Shown here in pieces: positions 13,101 through 20,650 of a DNA stretch of 64,000 nucleotides. The number at the start of each line of letters is the position of its first letter. The first letter of the stretch is position 1. The notes under the pieces are model-generated. The model was not told the origin of the DNA. It worked only from the letters and a program-made list of their open reading frames with translations, and did not search any database. Origin of the DNA: Agapetus fuscipes. Its lineage: Eukaryota > Arthropoda > Insecta > Trichoptera > Glossosomatidae. A program made the position numbers and the translations under genes. The stretch spans positions 8,579,156 through 8,643,155 of the forward strand of contig OX637361.1 in the NCBI GenBank assembly GCA_951799405.1, in the 5' to 3' direction.

Positions 13101-16100
13101 CTCAGCTGTATGAATACCTAATCTCTAATGGATAGGTATCATTAAAACTATAAATTTCGCACCAACAAATATATGTACCTACTGTGTATTCAACACTTAT
13201 TAAAAAAATAACTACCTACATACAGTAGAATATATGACACTCGTTAATTTTTGTACAGAATATAAATCATGCTAGAATATAGATTCTAATACAAAGGCAT
13301 ATAATATTATGTTCTTAACAATTAACTATCGACACAGTATCCTTGAATATCCGTTTCATGTCAACCATTCTGGTTTCGATAAGGTTACGAAGGACCAATG
13401 GGGAGGCAAGTTGTAAGTTTTGCCCCTCAGGGAGTATATAAATACAAAAAAAAGCAAAGTGGAGAAACTGTAACGTATTCTCCAAATGAGGGATATGAAA
13501 ATTCTAGAACTACTGCCTAGATATTTTCTCCCTCGAACAAACCGACCTTCAGTAGGTGGCTTTCAATTTTGGACGACTTCCCGTACCAAAGAAGCGAAAA
13601 TCAAAAGGACCACACTCACCTCAAATTGTGCTCTGGTCCAAGATGATGCTCGTTTCTCAGGATCCTATGGAGATGAGCCTTGTTCACGAACTGCCACACT
13701 TGCAAGTTATAGGTAAAACAAACACACTCACTCACAGAATTTTTAACGGTAAATTTCAAATCGCTCGCGAGACATATAAAAACGTGTCTACTTGTGAACA
13801 CGACGGAAGTGGAAGTCCTCAAATCTTGAGATTTCACGTTGGATGTCAAAAAAGTTCATACCGACATCTTGCGATTTTTATCCGCACTTTTTTCAGATTG
13901 TGAAAGTCCAACATGAAATTCGCTTCTTAGACTATTAATTAAAATTAAAAATAGATGACGCTAATCATGCGTCACCAACTAGTATCATGAAAATTTCAGG
14001 CCAACTACCTACTTATAAATAATGTGATTGAACCTCCTAAGTAAAAAATAAACTATTGACAATCGAAGATAATGAAGAAAGTATACCTACAGAGAAAATG
14101 TCAGGGGAAAGCGTGGGAAGGGAGAAGCGAGGCAGGAATGAATGAGGCAGGAACCAAATGGGTGAGATTGAGAAAGAATGGAACGTGCAGTGTGAGAATA
14201 AGAGAAGAGTGTGTATGAGGAAAGTGATGAATGTTGAAGAGATGAAAGAGATATGCAAGGACAGAAAAATTGGAGACGCATCTGCTGAGGTACCGGCCAC
14301 CTCTATTGGAAGAGTGGTGGGATACAGTGCAGTAAAAGAGCAGTATTAAAAGTATATGCTGTCGCATCGAGCATGGACCAGATGGCCCTTTTGTAGAAAT
14401 GTTGGTAAAAAATATCATGACCTTAAAATTACAAATCTGAAAGATGCATAGATGAGAGATGATGGAAAAACATAGGATGACTTGGACTTTAAAAAATTTA
14501 GGGGTCGTTTAGATAGGTTGTTACGCCTCTGGCTTGTATCTACTCGTGTGTATTAGGTACTTACATATGTTAACACAGGATAAGTAATACCTACTTATTA
14601 TCTGTGTGCTCCTTTAATACATAATAAAGTGATATAATGTTACATACATTCAATCAATTATTGTGTAAGCTTCCTCTGTACTCGCTTAATGGTGGACTCA
14701 CTTACATTAATATAATCTTAATGTTGGCATTAGTATCAAAAAGAAATGGTGAATATACATAATATTCTTAAAATAGTTAGGAGGTATACAGAGGATTAAG
14801 AAAACTTGCTTGAAATCCTGATGTTTACCACTAATTGGTTATACACACAAAAAAATATATTGAAAGTCTGTTCACTAAATAAACTCTACCACCATTTCTC
14901 ATTAATGCTAATAACAAATATCCCTGATAAAAATTAAGCAGGTATGCCCTTAATTGTAAGAATTGATGCCCTTTATCCTTGAAATAATTGTATCTGTTCT
15001 AAAGCATTAAATTTACTTGTCTTTGGAATGAATGCACCTTGTTCTGAGATCAAATCTTCGACCTCTAATTGGGACTAATGCCTCCAATGTTAGGAATAAA
15101 TGTTCTTCGTCTAAGGAATAAATGCACTTTGTCTTACCATTGAATGTCTTGAGTCGTAGGGACAAAATTTTCCCTTGGTCGTCACAATATATGCGTTTTT
15201 TCTTGCCATTGAATGTCTGTGGTCTTGGGGACAAATTGGTCATTGTAATAAATATCCGTGGTCTTCGAATAAATAACTTTTGCCTTAGGGAGGAATGTTG
15301 CTAGTTCAAAGATCAAATTTTGGACCACAAATAGAGGCTAATGTCCCTAGTTCTAGGGACAAATACCCTTTGTCCTTGCTCCCGAGTCAGGAATGAATGT
15401 CCGTAGTCCAAGGGGCAAAATATTAGTCCTAGGATTAAAAGTTTTACCACAGCCAACAAGACCATTAATATTAATAATGCCCATCAACATCTGGTGTAGA
15501 TGTCATCATCATGACATATCTTGCATTATCTAATCTAATCTAATCTAACTTGCAAAATATATGTAACATTAAAGATTCACATTATATGCACTTTCACAAA
15601 CAGACATGCACAAGTTCGCGCTTAAACATACCGCATGTGGTCCTACGAATCTCACATGGACATACACTCTGCAACTCTTGCCGACCTTCCCTGAAAACAG
15701 GGGTGACATTGGCAAAGTGAACCATTTTCTACAGCATGGGTGTGGGTGGTCAGCCGCAGTTATTACCTTACATCATATATGGATAATCTATAATCTATAA
15801 TCTATTCATAATAGTATATAATAATAATAGATAATAGTATTCATTTAATAAGTAGTACATATGACTGAAATAGTATGACTAGAACATACAGAGCGATAAA
15901 AAGAGAAGAACATCGAGGAGGTGAAAGAGGTGTGCAAAGACAGAACAAAGGGGAGACACATCTGCTGAGGCGCTGAAATTCTTTAGTGGAATTGCGGCTG
16001 GATGCATATGAAGTACAAGTACAAAATTTCTAATTTGAAGTGATTTTCTTTTGACAGTGGAGCAGGTGAAGGGGTCGGTGGACGCCAGAGAGAGGCTGGT

Positions 16101-19100
16101 GTCCGCAGCTGCCGCCAAGTGCTATACAGACCCCCTGCTGCAGCATCATCATCATCACATCGACTGCAAACAAGATCTGACACCGACTTGTGAGTATAAC
16201 CTTTCATTATTATGAGAATGGTTGATTAAAATTACATCCCTTGAAAATCCGACAGGTACAGGACCAAGGTGCCCGATTACCGAAAACCTTAAATTTAAAA
16301 AAAAGGCTTTTCTGAGAGTAAATTACTGGATTAAGATAAGCTATCACCATTCTTTTTTAAAACAGTACCTTCTGTATTAATAAATAGTAAGTATTTGGGA
16401 CAATATAAGAAAAGCACAGGATAGGTTAACAAAACTTAATGTATGTAGGTTGCAGTAATGCATGCTTGGTTTGTTTTCGCTAACAAGCCTCCTGTAGGAC
16501 TATTCACCTAGTATGTCGGATTTCAAAGTGTTAGATTATGGAGGGATATTTGTATCAAAATATGCACTTTTAACAACATATGCCTCACTGAACTAAAGTC
16601 CGAGAAAAATCTTTATACATATCTTTGTAAAAACTGGTGCAAACACTGCAAGTTGATTCTTGGAAATTAAAAAAAAACACTTAAATTTGTACCAAAATGT
16701 ATTAGTGTGTTATAGTTGAATACTTTTCTTCTAACTAATAATTAAGTAATCAACTGTGAAAAAAACTAAATTTTTGATTAACACCTACAAAGTCTCTTAT
16801 GATCATCAATTAGATATACGTTTTCATTGTTATATACCGTATATGTATCACGTCTTTACCGGCCTCCCCAGTTATTTGTGATGCTGATATTGATGATGTT
16901 ATTATTTAAGATGTCTGTGTGTTGGCATGTTGCAGCAGAGGCTCCACTGGTTTGGCTTGAGACAAGTTCCCACACGAGCTCAGCCACAGACTGTGAACCA
17001 CTACCTCCGCCATACGCCACTTCATTCTGGACACAGTTCAAGGTAACATTCAGTTCTCAATCGTCTTCTATTAGTTCTGTTTCAGGTCTCCATAATGTGA
17101 ATGCTTCGTATAGAGAAGGCCTGCTCAACCTAGAATAACTCTCTTGATTGTCATATTTAAGTCCAATCTTGAATGCGACGCAGCTATGACATCTGCGTGC
17201 TGATAAACTACTGAAACTGATTTAATCAAGTCCGTCGCTTTCGGTAAAAAAAGCCTCAAACTACGCTTGGCAGAAACCGGAGCCAAGTCACATATTGAAG
17301 TGCCAATCAGAACAGTAAACACAGTGTTTGGAGGGTGCATTTGTAGTTGCTGGTCCTCTGGCCTGGAACCCCCTGCCTCATCATGTGAGAGAGCTAGAGG
17401 GCCATGGAAAGTTCCGAAATGCACGGAAGACAAGCAAAAATTTCTGGCATCATTTGCACAAGCGCCCTTGGAGTGACTACATCACAAAATGGCACTTTAA
17501 AGAAATCACCAACGCATCATCATCAAATATGAAAAATGAGAGATATAGGTATGTGTGCCACCCATTTTTGATTAAATTGTATGGTTGCAAGAAACCTCAA
17601 GCTCATCTTCTTTGTCTTGAAATTCTTTGAATGGTGGCATTCATGATTTGGGGATATAATATATTTAATATGTCTCAAAAGCTTCACTCGCAATATATTC
17701 ATCTTGTCTGTTGCAGGTGCTAAGTTCCCGTAACTTCCGCGAGGCCAGGCCGCGCATGCTGTCCTGGCTGAACTGGGTGCAGACTGTGGGGTTGGCGCTC
17801 ATGGCGGGAGCTCTGTGGTTCCGTCTGCCGCGCTCCGAGCCCTCACTGCACGACCTGCAGGGCTGGATGTTCTTCTCACAGACCTACTGGATGCTGTTTG
17901 CACTGTTTGGAGCATTAAGTAGCTGTGAGTATCAAACAATATGATGATTTATGGTCCTTGTAAGTCTTGTGAGTAATTGTAATTATTAATAAACAAATTA
18001 TTTATTTGTTGAGTGCTGTTTTTTGTGCGAATCACGTCTTAATAGCCCTATGAAAGTTTGGTCATTACTACAAAAATGTGGTTTTATTGTGGTTTTCAGA
18101 CCCGCCTAAAGACAGTACACAGTCATAATTTCAATAAAATGTTATGTAGGTAGTTTGAATACACACTAAAATTCACCATATTCACAAAAATCTTTTGAAA
18201 ATTCAATCTTATGTTATTTGAAAACCAATCAATATTATATACCTACTTGAGGACATTGCACAAGCACATCTCACTTAACAGCATGTTACAAGCTGCATTT
18301 CATTGCCATTACACGAGGAGCGGTCAATGTAATTTTTAGTGAATGCAAATTACTGCCTTATGCATCGCTACAAAGGACGTGATTTCATCCGTCAAAAATT
18401 GGGTTAAATGGCTTTCGCAGAGCTCCGATGATTTAATACGCCACATCCTGGTGACATTCTATCAATCATCTGGACGATGCACACAATTGCCAGCGGGTCA
18501 TTTCTCAGAACTTGGCTGCACATCAAAAGAACTATTCAATGTAGCATCATGCCGTATCTAACATCACTTTTTAAAATAGACTCTGCACTAATTTCATAGG
18601 TAACAAACTGTGACATCACATGGACAGGTTGCTAGAGAACAGTAATCCAAGATTTTTTTTTTTTTTTTTTTGTCAGAAATCAAAATAACGGTTGTTTGAG
18701 TCAAGTTGGAGCCCTTGGCAATAGGTTGACCCCAGTTCAAGAGATGGCATTTTTGGTTCATTATTAATATATGAAAAAAATGCATTATTCATTTATAATA
18801 CTTCCTGTTCCTGGTCAGGAAAAACAGGTTGTTGAATTGCATTCCTCTTCACACATTTATAATCTTTGTCTTTTTTCAGTTCCCGCGGAGAGGGAAGTGA
18901 TCACCAAAGAGCGGCGTGCCGGCACCTACCGCCTCTCTGCTTACTACCTGGCAAAGATGGCGGGGGAGCTGCCGCTGACAGTGGCGCTACCAGCCGTCTA
19001 TCATGCCCTCAGCTACCCCTTGCTGGAGGCGGGTGCCCCCTCCGCAGCACTCTTCTGCAGCATGCTGGGGGCCTTGCTCCTGGCGGCTCTGGTGGCGCAG

Positions 19101-20650
19101 TCCGCAGGCCTCTTCCTCGGAGCCATTTGTATGGACCTCAATTTGGCCATCACTGTTAGTGCCCTGTATACACTGGCAACGCAACTCTTTGGAGGTAAAA
19201 AATAGTTTTGGTATTACCCCTTCAATAATGAATCCCCGACACAAATCTTACGCAATAATATTATTATTTGTACCTACATAGTTTGCTCCGATGTCACATG
19301 AGTGATCGGGAGAAGTCACCCCATGAGCACTTGGCAAATGTTTGTAATATACATGCGCAATTGACAAACTTTTTTTCATCCATATTTTATCACATCCATA
19401 GGGATGAACCCCATCGACCCCCAGTGAAGGACCACCACTGCAACTATTAAAATTGACATTTTACAATATAGCGTTTAAGCCATCTCGAAATGTAGATAGT
19501 TTGAAAAGACTCCAAAGTGCACCATACTGCATTTAGCATTACCGTCAAGTGTATGCTCACAATGCTGTCAACTAGAGAAAACCCGTGAACTTGACCAAAG
19601 TATTGCTAAAACAGTAACCTTTATTGTTTTTTTGTTACAAACTGTTTTCATTACTTTTCAGGGTATCTAGCAACCCGGTTTCCCTGGTGGTTGCAGTGGG
19701 TGCGGTACACATCCATGATCCACTACGCCTACCAAAACATGCAGATACTGGAGTTCACTTACGGGGAACCCATTACGTGAGTATCTCCCTGCTCTACAAA
19801 TTCAAACTAACTATTAATCTACTGGAGAATTGCTTTATTAATACAAGAAACAATAATTTGTGCTTTGGCGGATGGCAGAAATCCCTTCAACCTTTGATGA
19901 AATCCATAGATGCAAGCTACACTGAGTGCAAATCTTCTCATGACACATGCAGTCAAACAATAAAGTCTTCTTCTTGTTGCTGTTTTAGATTACTAACCTG
20001 TTAATTGTTATCGAACAGAAGTTGTCCTCTTGGCACTATTAAGTCAATGATAGTGATGAAGCCAAATTTGACTCCATCATGTGGGAGAGGAGAAAGAAGA
20101 ATTGAGTGTTGATTCTAGATTTCATAAGCATTTGAGCAAACTGATCACAGGCAATTCTGCCATTATTGCAGACCATCAGGGAATAAAGATAGGAGTCTGG
20201 AATAGTCAGAAAGGACTACTTTTCTCCAGAATGATCTTTTAATTGTTTCTCCCTATCGACCGCACAGGACTTGTGATACAGCCGAAAAGACAAGACGCTT
20301 CTCTTCACATTGGAGAATTAACAAGCAACTGACACCATTTTATTTTCACAAGATGAGCAGATAAGGATAGACAGAGCTAATAATTGGCTACAGGAGTAAG
20401 GAATTTAATGGCCTACAACCATAGACCAAATACCGTTTCACAATTTTCTCAAACAGATTTTTGTTTGACTTACAGGTGCGCCTCACCCTCCCAGTTCCCC
20501 AGCTGCACTAACCAGACGTTTGTCCCGCCTGCAGAGATTCTGTCAGCAGGCGGCTGCGCCACGCCCCTCTGGCTCAACACCACGGCCCTTGTGTTCCTCC
20601 TCGTGGCCTTCAGGGTAGCAGGGTACATTGTGTTGCGGTGTCGACATTAA
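1195..20650 (+). CDS. ABCG half-transporter, 3' eight exons (5' part outside window)
   Basis: Exons, joined in consistent phase: 1195-1331, 2766-2884, 16058-16189, 16936-17042, 17717-17924, 18880-19194, 19662-19776, 20476-20650 (1308 nt, ending in TAA). All have AG acceptors and GT donors. The product starts inside the ABC signature/Walker B region (EPTSGLDS) and has the H-loop ([10 protein letters not shown]) and YNPADF, both typical of the G family. A linker with a five-His run follows, then the transmembrane domain: [41 protein letters not shown]. It ends with a Cys-rich extracellular loop ([12 protein letters not shown]) and a last membrane segment. ABCG half-transporters dimerise and move lipids, sterols or pigment precursors across membranes. 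The text is closer to the ABCG21/22-like group (fly CG5853 type) than to White, but that is from memory. Walker A and the N terminus lie upstream of base 1. The 13-kb second intron is swollen by transposons. Confidence 0.93.
1361..1598. repeat. FB1 foldback element with 12-bp target duplication
   Basis: The flanks repeat CACAATTTTTTG at 1349-1360 and 1599-1610. Inside, the arm GATCTGTTGCCG...GGAGCTTCCGGACG pairs with CGTTCGGAAGCTCC...CGGCAACAGATC. Between the arms sits TTGAAGAAGCCCATCGTAG followed by AAATGGGCGAAACG. The outer part of the right arm is missing compared with the copy at 2498-2722, as if the element was truncated at one end on insertion. Confidence 0.85.
1621..1815 (+). repeat. 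Duplicated ABCG exon end plus splice-donor array
   Basis: Bases 1682-1753 are an imperfect copy of 1267-1338, the last 65 coding bases of the first ABCG exon plus its donor. The copy stays open and reads [17 protein letters not shown], altering the H-loop region. Around it the exon/intron junction unit GATTCGTAAGTGACC recurs, with donor-like GT sites at 1332 (real), 1667, 1747 and 1778, and mutated versions at 1637 and 1809. No convincing acceptor precedes the copy, so it is probably a non-coding local duplication. Confidence 0.8.
1985..2145. repeat. FB1 foldback element, partial
   Basis: It starts CCTTAGGCTTTCACAGCCAG and includes ATTTGTTGCCGTGGCC, GGAGCTGGAGATTCCG and GTACGTTTCGC. It ends with AAAGAAGCTCATTGTAG and ATGGGCGAAAAGTTCGG, and has only a stub of the right arm. 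Confidence 0.7.
2498..2722. repeat. FB1 foldback element, both arms present
   Basis: The left arm (GTATCTGTTGCCGTGG, CGGAGCTGAAGCTTCCGG) pairs with the right arm (GTAGCTCCAGCTCCG, CCACGGCAACATATTCCGG). The right arm extends outward to GCCGGCCATGTAAGCCTAAA, the complement of the left end of the other copies. The loop contains TTCAGCGTCATGAAG. Confidence 0.75.
3250..3335 (+). pseudogene. LINE C-terminal scrap, possible
   Basis: GATCAATGCAAGGATAGGAA resembles the nucleotide form of the KEICKDRK block seen at 14158-14310. Too short to place with certainty. Confidence 0.3.
3679..3868. repeat. FB2 foldback element with 12-bp target duplication
   Basis: The flanking direct repeat GTGAAATTAGCT lies at 3667-3678 and 3869-3880. 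The arms AAAATTGCTTTGTTGTAATTC and TTAAAACAAAGCAATTTT pair, and between them is CTGAAGATGGGAGGTACTGC then TTCTCCCGAAACTGGTC. A half copy lies at 43438-43530. Confidence 0.85.
3881..4164. other. Intronic sequence, nothing recognised
   Basis: AT-rich sequence without a supported frame or identified repeat. Confidence 0.4.
4165..4425. repeat. Inverted-repeat MITE
   Basis: The left end (ATCGCACGCTTAATAATAAA, GAGCAATTATAACTC) is complementary to the right end (GAGTTATTGCTCTTTATGAT, TAAACGTGCGAT). The arms are about 45 bp and the middle has no open frame. Confidence 0.65.
4501..4897 (+). repeat. R2 SINE unit interrupted by an R1 copy
   Basis: Bases 4501-4573 match the R2 body (GTCCATCCAGCTTTACAGCA, GAGAATTTGCGCTTTGTAG). 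R2 text resumes at about 4879 with GATCAAGCTCATAAAAG and runs directly into R3. This is the same R2-R3 junction as at 36861 and 52184, here split by R1 (4574-4831) plus about 47 bp of AT-rich DNA. Confidence 0.7.
4574..4831 (-). repeat. R1a element, near full length
   Basis: Read on the minus strand it runs from TTCCTTAACTTATAGGTTGG to a (TTATAGATTATTATAG) tail. It carries the R1a middle (TAAGCGCGAACTACACGTG). It sits inside an R2-R3 composite. Confidence 0.85.
4898..5215 (+). repeat. R3 tRNA-headed SINE unit
   Basis: The degraded head (GGATGGCTACGGGGGTAGAA; ATTCGATCCCCACC as a B-box remnant) is followed by the R3 body (TCAGAAATGATTTCCC, AACCCCCACTTCACC, CCTTACCCATAAAAATAAAT). It ends TGCAGCTTAGTTGCG. 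Confidence 0.8.
5220..5440. repeat. Foldback element
   Basis: ACATTTTGAATGTCCTGAAG plus CGCTATTCTACTAAATTCC pairs with GGAATTTAGCAGAATAGC plus ACTTCTGAAGCATTTGCAAA. Arms are about 45 bp. No target duplication was found. Confidence 0.65.
5441..6409. other. Intronic sequence between repeats
   Basis: No gene is supported. A local hairpin at 5630-5692 (GCCTGCCTGTATACAG against GACAGGCAGGC) and several A-runs are the only structure seen. Confidence 0.4.
7212..8043 (+). pseudogene. MADF-domain protein of the Harbinger element, broken
   Basis: The ATG at 7212 opens a MADF-like domain ([14 protein letters not shown], then [10 protein letters not shown]). The matching second half ([18 protein letters not shown]) lies in another frame, so there is a frameshift near the A-run at about 7367. 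A stop at about 7753-7755 then interrupts the tail, which carries on in the same frame to 8043 with a Pro/Ser-rich stretch. Harbinger elements typically pair a Myb/MADF DNA-binding protein with the nuclease. Not expected to be functional. Confidence 0.85.
8051..8341 (-). pseudogene. Harbinger nuclease, N-terminal exon only
   Basis: 96 residues from an ATG at 8341. RYWVHPIL and [19 protein letters not shown] are typical of the start of HARBI1/ALP1-like DDE nucleases. The frame ends at CTTTAAG|GTAAG, a good donor sequence, so this may be a first exon whose partner was deleted. The DDE catalytic domain is absent: the MADF gene ends only 8 bp away. Confidence 0.85.
8499..8845. other. BEL untranslated region and polypurine tract
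   Basis: Internal BEL sequence between the end of the polyprotein frame and the 3' LTR. It contains the purine-rich primer tract next to the LTR and AT-rich DNA without a frame. Confidence 0.7.
8846..12856 (-). CDS. BEL/Pao Gag-Pol polyprotein lacking integrase
   Basis: One open frame of 1336 residues. In order: an N-terminal coiled region; a DUF1759-type Gag part ([20 protein letters not shown]); Cys/His knuckles near 340-400 ([13 protein letters not shown]); an aspartic protease near 476 with DNG (VDNGSQ) where DSG or DTG is usual; reverse transcriptase with YMDD near 885; RNase H (GFCDAS near 1055; SDSTIALAW). After RNase H the frame goes from [10 protein letters not shown] almost directly to the C-terminal [10 protein letters not shown]...[11 protein letters not shown] block. 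The H2C2 zinc finger and the DDE integrase core that normally lie between are missing, yet the frame is kept. The element probably could not integrate by itself. Confidence 0.93.
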   Translation of the reverse strand: MADALIRTLVILKEKQKVYFERINNLYKLGKNVSNFASRENSNFLSASKEAGSWVKKYEDLIDQINALSLEIDPEAKVNYQSLMAFEELYSKIMDVRERILKTETPHVSTQSGPRYEVKLPPIQIPLFDGNPKNWSRFFESFKANVHLNTGLSDAQRVQYLTGNLTGKAASIFSGIVPSAETYNVVWDSLVKKYQDKRALGTYYINNVLDLKKADHTAACLDGFIEKYAASIAALKQLGITDVGDFLLFNCALRKLNSSTVMAFELSLKDIEIPSCQNLISFVQQQVKILERSHVNESKSVSEACHSYKRVRNNTTKSVSGRAFLASGRVSTGDTLSCVLCKRNDHNKLYKCVKFKSYSPKERYEFIKSKRGCVRCLSVAHWSHCTETGTCQICNKGHHTLLHFDDKENKARRVVKNAEQGHQLSHSGDDMQGSGVPSVSLSANARVNASTVLLATAQVFAWSNCKKNKMIVRCLVDNGSQNHLITLECCRNMNLHIVPLNNSVIRGIGLSARPIHGCVNFEIQSRYNPQNTYKINALVVDQITDQLPSRYIDNSDMTYLKDISMADLSWNVPGVVDIVLGAQLFPFIYLGKMIESKSKAPSALLTSFGYVLMGDCPKSVSAADSCHESFSALAVKDADLLLHKFWELEEIPVKKFLSPDETACENSFVSSVTKDEAGRYSVALPFCADPGNLGNSRNTAFRRFLLLERKFKQLPSLQENYNSVINDYIQKGYLSEVAESDIGEHGYYIPHHAVVRQDKPMPRIVLDASAKTHTGLSLNDVLHSGPNLQADLFLLLLDFRLFPVAMTADVQQMYLQVGVFVDHRRYLRILFRFSEKEKVRTFQFNRVPFGLKCSPFLAMRSVRQLASDMAEHFPEAAKVAGARFYMDDLVQSVADEASAVSLAKDLVALFKYGGMDLVKWSSNSSYLLDSLPNSHRGSIKFDDDKGVTLKVLGLSWDPVKDNFFFTSNDSQQKCTKRSILSVVARLFDVLGLVAPVILAAKLLIKELWRANIGWDDSPPDAIIRRFSSITQELPLLATLKIPRHIGVTSSTKVLLVGFCDASLNGYGCVIYVHTTDMDGNISVRLLCSKSKVSPTKITTLARLELCAAVLLSKMLKLVIEMYRDRIHITDVYAFSDSTIALAWICSSPHRWSIFVGNRVAQCQENLPPQNFYHISGDENPSDCVSRGMLPSQLISHSLWWNGPLWLQRPSDEWSIQRFSSSDALEIPEQATVLTAIVVHVDSMILYDLAQRTSSWNKLIRITVYILRFINKFKSLLHFIECMSHATHEDAPPLSWPLGIITKVFPGDDGVIRVATVKTEQGFYKRPVVKLYPLPTQ
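12857..13398 (-). other. BEL 5' leader
   Basis: Sequence between the 5' LTR and the polyprotein start, AT-rich, with no other frame. The primer-binding candidate TTGGTCCTTCGTAACC lies at its LTR-proximal end. Confidence 0.65.
13399..13977 (-). repeat. 5' LTR of the BEL element, intact
   Basis: 579 bp, TG...CA ends on both strands, same sequence as the pieces of the split 3' LTR. It shows the uninterrupted Harbinger target (GACTATTAATTAAAA). Confidence 0.95.
14097..14320 (+). pseudogene. LINE C-terminal fragment
   Basis: The frame reads [30 protein letters not shown]. The same protein block occurs on the minus strand near 54300-54500 and resembles the end of a non-LTR reverse transcriptase. 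Confidence 0.55.
14340..14940. other. Intronic sequence, nothing recognised
   Basis: AT-rich, without a supported frame, exon or repeat. Confidence 0.4.
14945..15440. repeat. Degenerate minisatellite, about 22/23-bp unit, 69-bp higher order
   Basis: Variants of AGGAATAAATGTCCTTGGTC recur about 20 times. AGGAATAAATG at 15092 and 15114 are 22 bp apart; CATTGAATGTCT at 15138 and 15207 are 69 bp apart (three units) and share GGGACAAA further on. Units are heavily diverged. Confidence 0.7.
15529..15757 (-). repeat. R1b element
   Basis: On the plus strand it starts with the tail (TCTAATCTAATCTAATC). It carries the R1b words CATACCGCATGTGGTCC and AGTTCGCGCTTAAAC, and the ACAGGGGTGACATTGGC core. 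Confidence 0.85.
15890..15975 (+). pseudogene. LINE C-terminal scrap
   Basis: GAGGAGGTGAAAGAGGTGTG followed by CAAAGACAGAAC matches the [10 protein letters not shown] block at 14230-14270, and GACACATCTGCTGAGG matches GACGCATCTGCTGAGG at 14274-14289. Confidence 0.5.
16190..16935. other. ABCG intron, nothing recognised
   Basis: AT-rich intron between the third and fourth ABCG exons of the window. No repeat family was matched. Confidence 0.5.
17266..17480 (+). pseudogene. Non-LTR reverse transcriptase C-terminal fragment
   Basis: Translation in mixed frames gives [24 protein letters not shown] and SFAQAPLE. The block FxVAxPxxWNxLPxxVR is typical of the C-terminal tail of CR1/jockey-like LINE proteins. 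A related fragment lies on the minus strand at 63425-63690. Confidence 0.7.
17925..18879. other. ABCG intron, nothing recognised
   Basis: No repeat family is clearly matched. A T-run lies near 18653-18671. Confidence 0.4.
19777..20475. other. ABCG last intron
   Basis: Holds no exon. The stretch at 20150-20255 (CAGGGAATAAAGATAGGAG, TCTCCAGAATGATC) weakly resembles the arms of the foldback at 32813-33099. Confidence 0.4.

Larger units (their letters stand above)
6410..13982 (-). mobile_element. BEL/Pao LTR retrotransposon, integrase-deleted, with target duplication
   Basis: The two LTRs both begin TGGGGAGGCAAG and end GCGTCACCA. They are at 6415-8498 (split by a Harbinger insertion) and 13399-13977 (579 bp, intact), flanked by a 5-bp duplication ACTAG at 6410-6414 and 13978-13982. 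Coding is on the minus strand, so the 13.4-kb LTR is the 5' LTR. A purine tract (AAAGGGGGGTGTA on the minus strand, about 8499-8511) abuts the 3' LTR, and TTGGTCCTTCG, a candidate primer site, abuts the 5' LTR. The LTRs look identical where I compared them, so the insertion is probably young. Confidence 0.95.

Noticed and set aside
13486..13903. Overlapping frames of 76 and 115 residues, also present at 6502-6919
   Set aside because: They lie inside the BEL LTRs and are duplicated only because the LTR is.
15013..15243. 76-residue minus-strand frame with repeated blocks
   Set aside because: The repeats reflect the underlying minisatellite; no start context or family match.
14945..15440. Possible CRISPR array
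   Set aside because: Units are strongly diverged, there are no unique spacers of constant length, and the genome is eukaryotic.
16827..17138. 103-residue frame around an ABCG exon
   Set aside because: Only 16936-17042 is bounded by splice sites and fits the ABCG phase; the rest is intron read-through.
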